Source of the DNA: an uncultured Oscillospiraceae bacterium
Lineage (GTDB): Bacteria; Bacillota; Clostridia; Oscillospirales; Oscillospiraceae
Assembly: GCA_934661735.1 (NCBI GenBank)
Contig: CAKUJN010000009.1
Location: forward strand, 1 to 39,099
DNA length: 39,099 bases
Reading direction: 5' to 3'
Of this stretch, positions 33,205 to 39,099 are shown piece by piece. Numbering within the stretch: the stretch's first letter is position 1; the number at the start of each line of letters is the position of its first letter. The notes beneath the pieces were generated by a model that saw nothing but the letters and a program-made list of their open reading frames with translations, ran no database searches and was not told where the DNA came from. Both the position numbers and the translations under genes were made by a program.

Positions 33205-34801
33205 ATGCGTTACAGCTTTCGATGATCGCCTCGGCGGTGAGCATGCCGTCCACGGCGGCGGACATGATGCCGCCGGCGTAGCCCGCGCCCTCGCCGCAGG
33301 GATACAGCCCCGCAAGCGCCGACTGGCGCGATTCGCCGCGCACGATGCGCACGGGAGACGAGCTTCGCGTTTCCGGCGCGGTCATAATTGCGTCCGCCAT
33401 CGCAAAGCCGTGCAGGCGCCGGTCCAGCTCCGGCAGGGCCTGCTCCAGCACGTCCGTGATGCGCGGCGGCAGAACGTCGTGCAGGTCGCAGAGCGTCACG
33501 CCCGGGCGGTATGTCGGCCGGACGTTTCCGAACGACACGGACGCGCGGTGCGCGAGGAAATCCCCAGCCAGCTGCGCGGGGGCGCGATAGCCTCCGCCGC
33601 CCGCGCGGAAGGCCGCGCGCTCAATCTCGCGCTGCCAGTACATGCCGCCAAGCGTCGATTTGTCCGGAAAATCCTCGGGATTCAGGGTCACCAGAAGCGC
33701 CGCGTTCGCATTTTCGCCGTCGCGCGCGTGATTGCTCATGCCGTTTGTCACCACGCCGCCCGCCTCCGACGCCGACGCAACCACCTGCCCGCCCGGACAC
33801 ATGCAGAACGTGTATGCCGAGCCGCCGGACGGCAGATGTACGTTCAGCTTGTAGTCCGCTGCGGGGAGATTCGGATTTCCGGCGAACGGGCCGTACTGGC
33901 TTTCGTCGATCAGGCGCTGCGGATGCTCGATGCGCACGCCCATGGAAAACGGCTTCGGCTCCATCGGCACGCCGCTTTCCAGCAGCATTTCAAATGTGTC
34001 GCGCGCGCTGTGGCCAATGGCCAGCACGACCTGCGACGCTTCGATGCGCGCTTCCGCGCCGCCGCATTTGGCGCGCACGGCGCAGATACGCCCGGCCCGC
34101 GTCTCCAGCGCGGTCAGCCGCGTGCCGAAGCAAACCTCGCCGCCGAAGTGGATGATGCGCTCGCGCAGATTCTGCACCACTGAAACCAGCACGTCGGTGC
34201 CGATGTGCGGCTTCGCGTCAAACAGAATTTCGCTGTCCGCGCCCGCGTCGGCGAAGCGCTCAAGCACCCAGCCGATGCGCAGATTTTTCGTGCCGGTGTT
34301 GAGCTTGCCGTCGGAGAACGTGCCTGCGCCGCCCTCGCCGAACTGTACGTTGCATTCGGGGTCCAGCTCGCCCGTCTGCCAGAAGCGCTCGACCTTTTTC
34401 CGGCGGCTTCCGGCGTCAAGCCCACGCTCGAGAACGATGGGCCGTAGGCCCGCCTCGGCCAGCACCAGTGCCGCAAACATGCCCGCGGGGCCGAAGCCCA
34501 CGACGACGGGCCGCTGTTCCGGAAGCCGTTCCGGCAGCGGGAGGGTATAGACCGGATCGTCCGCAATCGACGCCCTCGGACAGCGCGCGGCCTTCAGAAT
34601 TTTATCCTCGCGTCCCCTGACCAGCACGTCCACGGTGTAAATCACGCGGACGTCGTTTTTTTTGCGCGCGTCGACCGAGCGCCGGCGAATGTCCAGCTGG
34701 CGGATGTCCTGCGGCCGGATGTGCAGGAGCCTTGCCGCCGACAGCACCAGATGGGACGCCGCCTGATCGGGCGGAAGAGAGATATCGCGAATCCGAATCA
34801 T
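33203..34801 (-). CDS. FAD-dependent dehydrogenase-like protein (COG2509 type)
   Basis: A 532-residue flavoprotein of unknown substrate. The N-terminal about 95 residues form a small domain typical of this group (LHIRPQDIRQLDIRRRSVDARKK). Then comes the FAD Rossmann motif VVVGFGPAGMFAALVLAEAG with the acidic end VLERG, the NVQFGEGGAGTFSDGKLNTGT block, VLAIGHSARDTFEMLL, FCMCPGGQVVASASE and the C-terminal LYPCGEGAGYAGGIMSAAVDG. The real start is the ATG at 34801, overlapping the upstream flavoprotein stop as ATGA; the longer open frame is read-through of that gene. The pairing with a BaiN-like protein suggests related redox roles. Confidence 0.9.
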   Translation of the reverse strand: MIRIRDISLPPDQAASHLVLSAARLLHIRPQDIRQLDIRRRSVDARKKNDVRVIYTVDVLVRGREDKILKAARCPRASIADDPVYTLPLPERLPEQRPVVVGFGPAGMFAALVLAEAGLRPIVLERGLDAGSRRKKVERFWQTGELDPECNVQFGEGGAGTFSDGKLNTGTKNLRIGWVLERFADAGADSEILFDAKPHIGTDVLVSVVQNLRERIIHFGGEVCFGTRLTALETRAGRICAVRAKCGGAEARIEASQVVLAIGHSARDTFEMLLESGVPMEPKPFSMGVRIEHPQRLIDESQYGPFAGNPNLPAADYKLNVHLPSGGSAYTFCMCPGGQVVASASEAGGVVTNGMSNHARDGENANAALLVTLNPEDFPDKSTLGGMYWQREIERAAFRAGGGGYRAPAQLAGDFLAHRASVSFGNVRPTYRPGVTLCDLHDVLPPRITDVLEQALPELDRRLHGFAMADAIMTAPETRSSSPVRIVRGESRQSALAGLYPCGEGAGYAGGIMSAAVDGMLTAEAIIESCNA

Positions 34802-36033
34802 ACTGTTTTCCTTTCCGTATCCCGCGCGCCGAGCGCGCCGGCCAGCCAGCCCGACGACCATGCCCATTGCAGGTTGTACCCGCCGCAGTCGCCGTCGATA
34901 TCCAGCACCTCGCCGCAGGCGAACACGTTCGGGGCAATGCGGCTTTCCAGCGTGTCGGCGCGGAACTGCGCCGTCAGAATGCCGCCGGCCGTGACCTGCG
35001 CGCTGTCCATGCCCATGACGCCGGAAATCTCCAGCGCGTAGCACTTGCAGAGCGCCGCCGCGGCGCGAAGCTCCGCGTCCGTAACGGCGGCCATCGGCTT
35101 CTGCGCGTCGATTCCGGCGCGCCGGACGATGGTTTTGCCAAGACGCGTCTGTAAAAGGCCTGTCAGAAGCTCGTCCGCCGCGACCGGCGCAAAGCGCGCG
35201 CGCCGCGCGGCAAGCAGCGCGAATACCTCCTCGGCGGAGTACTCGCGGCAGAAGTCGATCAGAAGCGTCTGCGCGTCCGCCGCCGTGGACACAGCGCGCG
35301 AAATCTCAAACGCAATCGGGCCGGACACGCCGAATTCGGTGAATTGCAGCTCGCCCTCGGTGAAGCAGACGGTATGGCCGCCCGCCTTCAGGCTCAGCCG
35401 CCCGTCGGCGCGCACGCCCTTGAGCGCGCGGACCCATTCCGGCGCGGTTCTGATCTGCGTCAGGCTCGGCCGCAGCGCGGAGCATTCGTGGCCCAGCTGC
35501 TTCAGAAGCCGGTAGCCGAGCGCTGTCCCGCCGAGCTTTTCGCCCGCGCAGCCGCCCGCGGCGATGATCAGCCGGTCGGCAAAATATCCCCCGCCGTCCA
35601 CAGCGGTCAGCTGATAGCCGCGCGCCTTTTTCCGGACGCTTTCAATCTCGCACCCGCACACGACGTTCACACCCACGCTTTCCAGCGCGAAGCGCAGCAC
35701 ATCCACCACGCTCCCCGCCTGATCGGAGCGCGGATAGACGCGGCCGGACGGCTCGGTCACGGTCAGAAGCCCCAGCGACCGGAACAGCGCCAGCGTATCG
35801 TCCACCGAAAGCGCCGCAAGCGCCGGACGCACAAATTCCGGCTGCGCGCCGTGATAGTTTTCCACCGTCAGACGGCGGTTTGTCAGATTACAGCGGCCGT
35901 TGCCCGTGGCAAGGAGCTTGCGCCCCACGCGCGACTGCCGCTCCAGCAGCGTCACCTGCGCGCCGGACACGCCGGACGCGCGCAGCGCGGCCATCATGCC
36001 GCCCGCGCCGCCGCCGATGATTACAACCTTCAT
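34798..36033 (-). CDS. NAD(P)/FAD-dependent oxidoreductase, HI0933/BaiN-like
   Basis: A 411-residue flavoprotein of the COG2081 family. The first residues MKVVIIGGGAGGMMAALRASG are the dinucleotide-binding fold. LLERQSRVGRKLLATGNGRCNLTN (about 35-58) is the family hallmark, and LIIAAGGCAGEKLGGTALGYRLL plus the C-terminal VFACGEVLDIDGDCGGYNLQWAWSSG complete it. Known relatives include BaiN of bile acid 7-dehydroxylating clostridia, but most family members have no proven substrate and no bai genes are here. The ATG at 36033 with GGAGC is chosen over an upstream ATG that lacks a ribosome site and precedes the promoter. Confidence 0.92.
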   Translation of the reverse strand: MKVVIIGGGAGGMMAALRASGVSGAQVTLLERQSRVGRKLLATGNGRCNLTNRRLTVENYHGAQPEFVRPALAALSVDDTLALFRSLGLLTVTEPSGRVYPRSDQAGSVVDVLRFALESVGVNVVCGCEIESVRKKARGYQLTAVDGGGYFADRLIIAAGGCAGEKLGGTALGYRLLKQLGHECSALRPSLTQIRTAPEWVRALKGVRADGRLSLKAGGHTVCFTEGELQFTEFGVSGPIAFEISRAVSTAADAQTLLIDFCREYSAEEVFALLAARRARFAPVAADELLTGLLQTRLGKTIVRRAGIDAQKPMAAVTDAELRAAAALCKCYALEISGVMGMDSAQVTAGGILTAQFRADTLESRIAPNVFACGEVLDIDGDCGGYNLQWAWSSGWLAGALGARDTERKTV

Positions 36034-36064
36034 AAAAAACGCTCCGTTTTCGTTTATATGCTCC

Positions 36065-36093
36065 AGTATAATCGAAAGCGGCGGATTTCTCAA
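36065..36093 (-). promoter_or_regulatory. Promoter of the flavoprotein pair
   Basis: TTGAGA (36093-36088) and TATACT (36070-36065) on the minus strand are spaced by 17 bases. This puts transcription start after the upstream in-frame ATG and supports the 36033 start. Confidence 0.8.
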
Positions 36094-36170
36094 GCCAAAA
36101 GCAGCAATGTGCACAGCGCGCGTCAATTCTTTTGCGATTAAAATCGATAAAATTTTTTTAGGCTTTGATA

Positions 36171-36199
36171 TTTACCTTTTGTCCCGCGTGTGATAGAAT
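36171..36199 (+). promoter_or_regulatory. Promoter of ylmH-DUF896-brnQ
   Basis: TTTACC (36171-36176), 17 bases, TAGAAT (36194-36199), 26 bases before the start codon. Confidence 0.7.
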
Positions 36200-36224
36200 G
36201 TTGGGAATAAAGTGAGGTGAGAAC

Positions 36225-37010
36225 ATGGACTGGAAACAGGAGATCGCGCATCTGGCACAGGATAAGGATGAGGCGATGCTGCTGGCGCGCGTCTGCGACC
36301 GGCTGATAACCGCCGCGCAGCGCGGAGTTCCCGCGGCAACCTGCTTCCTGTCCCCGCGCGAGCAGGCGCTTTCCCAGCAGCTGCTGCGCGGCGTTCCAAT
36401 CGTCTTTTCCGGCGGTCCGGAGCAGGCGGAGCGGAAGCTCGGCTGCTATCTGCCGGACTATCTGGACGAGAGCTGGCTCCGGTCGGACGACGGCCCCGTC
36501 GCCGCCGTCCGCGCCGAGTTCTACGCGGCCGAGCATCCCTCGCATCGGGATTTTCTCGGTGCGCTGACGGGCTGCGGCGTCAAGCGTGAGACAATCGGCG
36601 ATATCTACGTCGCCGAGGGGAGCTGCGACCTGCTGGTCACGCGGGAAATCCTGCCGTACCTGCTGCAAAACTTCCAGTCTGCCGGACGAACACACCTCAC
36701 CGTAAGGGGGCTCCCTCTGTCAGAGGTTATCACGCCGGAAGCGAAAACCAGAACCATCCGCGACACGGTAGCGTCGCTGCGGCTGGACAGTGTGGTCGCC
36801 TCCGGCTTCGGGTTGAGCCGCGCGAAAGCCGCGGCGGTAATTGAGAGCGGAAAAACAGAGCTGAATCATCTGCCCTGCGTCAAGCCGGACCGGCCTGTCG
36901 CCGCAGGCGATGTCATCAGCGTGCGCGGCCTTGGAAAGGCCCGTCTGGAGGACGTTCTCGGTACAACAAAGAAGGGAAGAACCGGCGTTCAGATCAGCCG
37001 GTTCGTATGA
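36225..37010 (+). CDS. ylmH: YlmH-family S4-domain RNA-binding protein
   Basis: A 261-residue RNA-binding protein. The middle domain has HPSHRDFLGALTGCGVKRETIGDIYV, the family core, and the C-terminal S4 domain covers about 180-245 (LDSVVASGFGLSRAKAAAVIESGKTELN). YlmH homologues bind ribosomal or translation-related RNA and have been linked to rescue of obstructed large subunits. In B. subtilis the gene is near the cell-division ylm cluster, but here it stands with DUF896 and brnQ. GGTGAG precedes the ATG. It overlaps the next gene by four bases. Confidence 0.93.
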   Translation: MDWKQEIAHLAQDKDEAMLLARVCDRLITAAQRGVPAATCFLSPREQALSQQLLRGVPIVFSGGPEQAERKLGCYLPDYLDESWLRSDDGPVAAVRAEFYAAEHPSHRDFLGALTGCGVKRETIGDIYVAEGSCDLLVTREILPYLLQNFQSAGRTHLTVRGLPLSEVITPEAKTRTIRDTVASLRLDSVVASGFGLSRAKAAAVIESGKTELNHLPCVKPDRPVAAGDVISVRGLGKARLEDVLGTTKKGRTGVQISRFV

Positions 37011-37288
37011 CGACGATGAAACAGGAAAGAATTGACCGCATCAATGAGCTTGCACGCAAGGCAAAGGTCTTGGCGCTGACCGAGGAGGAGCTGGCCGAGC
37101 GCGACGCGCTGCGCAAAGAGTATATTCAGTCGGTCAAGGAAAGCCTGTGCGCCCATCTGGACAACACATGGGTCGTCGACAACCGCGGAAAGCGCCGGAA
37201 GCTGTCTGAGACCTCGGCGCTGGACCGTGAGAAGGAAAAGCCCAAAGATAACGTGATAGAATTTAAGAGGAGCTCTCATGAAACGTAG
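37007..37288 (+). CDS. DUF896 (UPF0291/YnzC-like) protein
   Basis: A 93-residue cytoplasmic protein. RIDRINELARKAKVLALTEE followed by EELAERDALRKEYIQSVKESLCAHL is the DUF896 helical hairpin, and the tail has VVDNRGKRRKL as in longer family members. The ATG at 37007 overlaps the ylmH stop (ATGA); an ATG three codons later (37016) is also possible. The stop lies 11 bases inside brnQ, so translation is coupled. The function is not established. Confidence 0.9.
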   Translation: MTTMKQERIDRINELARKAKVLALTEEELAERDALRKEYIQSVKESLCAHLDNTWVVDNRGKRRKLSETSALDREKEKPKDNVIEFKRSSHET

Positions 37289-38630
37289 ACTGACAACAAA
37301 AGAATATATCTATATTGCAAGCATGCTGTTCGGCATGTTCTTCGGCGCGGGAAACCTGATTTTCCCCGTCTTTATGGGCCAGATGGCGGGCGCACATGTC
37401 TGGCGCGCTTCGCTCGGCTTTCTGATTACGGGCGTGGGCCTGCCGCTGCTGGGCGTGGCGGCGCTGGGCATCAGCCGCAGTACCGGCCTGTACGACCTGA
37501 GCAGCAAGGTCAGCCGCCCCTACGCCATGTTTTTCACCTGCCTGCTGTATCTGACCATCGGGCCGCTTTTCGCCATTCCGCGCTGCGCCACCACGTCGTT
37601 CACCGTGGGGCTTGAGCAGCTTCTGCCGGAAAACGCGAATATGGGCCTGTTCCTGCTGCTGTTCACGCTGGCGTTCTTTATTGCCGCACTGCTGTTTTCG
37701 CTCTACCCCGGCAAAATTCTGACCTGGGTCGGTAAAATCCTCAATCCGTTTTTCCTGCTGTTCCTCGGCATTCTGGTCGTGGTGGCGCTTCTGAATCCGA
37801 CGGCCGCCATCGCCGATGTCGCGCCGGCCGGCCAATATGCCGCGCAGCCGTTCTTTACCGGCTTCCTTGAGGGCTATAACACCATGGATGCGCTGGCGAG
37901 CCTTGCGTTCGGCATCGTGGTCGTGCAGGTCATCCGCGGCCTTGGCGTGGAGGAGCCGTCCGCCGTGGCGTCCAACACCGTTTTTGCCGGTGTGTTCAGC
38001 TGCCTGCTGATGGCGGCAATCTATGTGGCCGTCACGCTGGTCGGCACGCAGAGCCGCGGCGTTCTGGAAACGGCGGAAAACGGTGGCGTCGCGCTGGCGC
38101 AGATTGCGCAGTATTATCTGGGAAAGCCTGGCCTGTATGTTCTGGCGGCGACGGTCACGCTGGCGTGCCTGAAAACGGCTGTCGGCCTGATCACCAGCTG
38201 CGCCGAGACATTCTCCGGTATTTTCCCGAAGGGCCCGACCTATCGCGTGTGGGCCGTGATCTTCAGCCTTGTGTCGCTGCTGTTTGCAAACTTCGGACTC
38301 AGCCGGATCATCACCTATTCCGTGCCCGTGCTGATGTTCCTGTATCCGCTGGCAATCATGCTGATTCTGCTGGCTCTGTTCGGCCGCTTCTTCGGGCATG
38401 ACACAACGGTCTACCGCTGGACCATCGGCTTTACGCTGGTCGCGGCTGTGTACGATCTGTTCAAGGCGCTGCCTGCTTCACTTTTGCAGCAGCTGCATCT
38501 GACCGGTGTGGTGGAGGCCGCGGGCGGCTTCCTGCCGCTTTCGTCGCTGGGCCTTGCGTGGATCTGTCCGGCGGCGCTGGGCCTGATCATCGGGCTGGCC
38601 GTGCATATGGCGCGGGGCACAAAGCGCTGA
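37278..38630 (+). CDS. brnQ: Branched-chain amino acid transport carrier (LIVCS family)
   Basis: Cation-coupled uptake of leucine, isoleucine and valine across the cytoplasmic membrane. The 450-residue protein has about 12 hydrophobic segments. The hallmark N-terminus FGMFFGAGNLIFPVFMG is followed by GPLFAIPRCATTSFTVG, GYNTMDALASLAFGIVVV and LYPLAIMLILL. The start is set by AGAGGAG within the end of the DUF896 gene. It is the last gene of the ylmH operon. Confidence 0.95.
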   Translation: MKRRLTTKEYIYIASMLFGMFFGAGNLIFPVFMGQMAGAHVWRASLGFLITGVGLPLLGVAALGISRSTGLYDLSSKVSRPYAMFFTCLLYLTIGPLFAIPRCATTSFTVGLEQLLPENANMGLFLLLFTLAFFIAALLFSLYPGKILTWVGKILNPFFLLFLGILVVVALLNPTAAIADVAPAGQYAAQPFFTGFLEGYNTMDALASLAFGIVVVQVIRGLGVEEPSAVASNTVFAGVFSCLLMAAIYVAVTLVGTQSRGVLETAENGGVALAQIAQYYLGKPGLYVLAATVTLACLKTAVGLITSCAETFSGIFPKGPTYRVWAVIFSLVSLLFANFGLSRIITYSVPVLMFLYPLAIMLILLALFGRFFGHDTTVYRWTIGFTLVAAVYDLFKALPASLLQQLHLTGVVEAAGGFLPLSSLGLAWICPAALGLIIGLAVHMARGTKR

Positions 38631-38700
38631 GCGTCAGAATTTCACTTGCGCCGCGGCGCAATGATAATTTCAGCAGGGTTCCCTGCAAATCGGTATGATC

Positions 38701-38732
38701 AAAAGGAGAGCGCAGAAGCGCTCTCCTTTTTT
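38701..38732 (+). terminator. Intrinsic terminator of brnQ
   Basis: AAAAGGAGAGCGC (38701-38713) pairs perfectly with GCGCTCTCCTTTT (38718-38730) around AGAA and runs into six Ts. Confidence 0.95.
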
Positions 38733-39099
38733 GCCCGTTTTCACCGGACTGCCATTCAATGCGGTGACACCGCAACTCTTGCTCCGCGGCCCATTCTGCT
38801 CCGCAGCCTGTAGGGGCCGATGGCGAGCGCAGCCGTCAGCGGCGAAGGAGCGCTACGGATGCGGCCCACCCCTTGCGGGTGCACATCGGCCCCCTTTTCC
38901 GGTATTCACCGGAGGTACCGTTGATGCTGCAACGCCGCATCGGTGCCTCCGGCGGCCTACTTTTTCTGTTGCGCCAGAAAAAGTAGGCAAAAAGATGCGC
39001 TTGGGACGCGCTATATTGCGCGCTGACGCGCGCGAATTATATTTAACGCCCTATTCGGGCGCAAAACTGTGACTATCCCGATAGCTTATGGTTCCGACG
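38733..39099. repeat. Dispersed intergenic element, copy C (cut by window edge)
   Basis: Starts right after the brnQ terminator. It has two outer units in tandem (38734-38800 and about 38892-38955) separated by a second small repeat. The CCTACTTTTTCTG hairpin follows (38956-38987), then GGCAAAAAGATGCGCTTGG, the GCGCGC hairpin and the GCCC-TATTC-GGGC hairpin. The body runs off the window at CCCGATAGCTTATGGTTCCG, in register with copies A and B. Confidence 0.82.
38813..38893. repeat. Small nested inverted-repeat element inside copy C
   Basis: GGGGCCGATG (38813-38822) and CATCGGCCCC (38884-38893) bound an 81-base stretch that copies A and B lack at this place. It is preceded by TGTA, as in the TGTAGGG motif of copy B. 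Confidence 0.55.

Overview
The window looks like a chromosomal segment of a GC-rich anaerobic Firmicute, most likely an Oscillospiraceae/Ruminococcaceae-type gut clostridium. That placement is an inference from gene content: Hsp33, YerC/YecD, YlmH, a DUF896 protein, a CBS/DRTGG-type family II pyrophosphatase, a THF riboswitch, strong GGAGG ribosome sites and AT-rich sigma-A promoters in a GC-rich background. Nearly all DNA is ordinary housekeeping sequence; the only foreign-looking patch is the lower-GC integrase remnant at about 29.4-30.6 kb.

Layout. 1-3.9 kb: an L-rhamnose operon on the minus strand (rhaM, rhaA, class II aldolase, rhaB cut by the window edge) with a divergent AraC-type regulator; rhaA carries an out-of-frame deletion of about 28 bp. 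4-6.9 kb: a MacB/FtsX-type ABC exporter fused in one chain. 7.2-10.7 kb: gapA, then a THF riboswitch controlling folT and probably folC. 11.5-19.7 kb: an eight-gene minus-strand operon (aroF, tyrA, aroB, aroA, aroC, pheA, aroE-aroK fusion, aroQ) that covers the whole route from PEP plus erythrose-4-phosphate to chorismate and on to the Phe and Tyr keto acids. 19.8-23 kb: galM and a membrane-anchored putative glycoside hydrolase. 23.8-26.5 kb: purA-purB. 26.9-28.9 kb: yerC, a methyltransferase and hslO. 28.9-29.4 kb: five tRNA genes (Val, Asp, Phe, Gly, Cys), followed by a truncated tyrosine recombinase. 30.7-38.6 kb: an unknown protein, a pyrophosphatase, two overlapping flavoprotein genes, ylmH, a DUF896 protein and brnQ.

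The most interesting regulatory signal is the leader of the aro operon. A consensus promoter is followed by a 17-codon peptide with Y-A-Y-F-Y-Y-F in a row, then three mutually exclusive RNA pairings that end in an intrinsic terminator just before aroF. This is the full architecture of ribosome-mediated attenuation by Tyr/Phe supply, here set over the complete aromatic pathway.

The most interesting structural signal is a dispersed non-coding element of about 650-700 bp with long inverted ends that themselves fold into hairpins. Two full copies and one edge-truncated copy are present, and solo half-units occur elsewhere. Every convergent gene pair in the window has the element or a half-unit between its terminators, while no tandem or divergent gap does.
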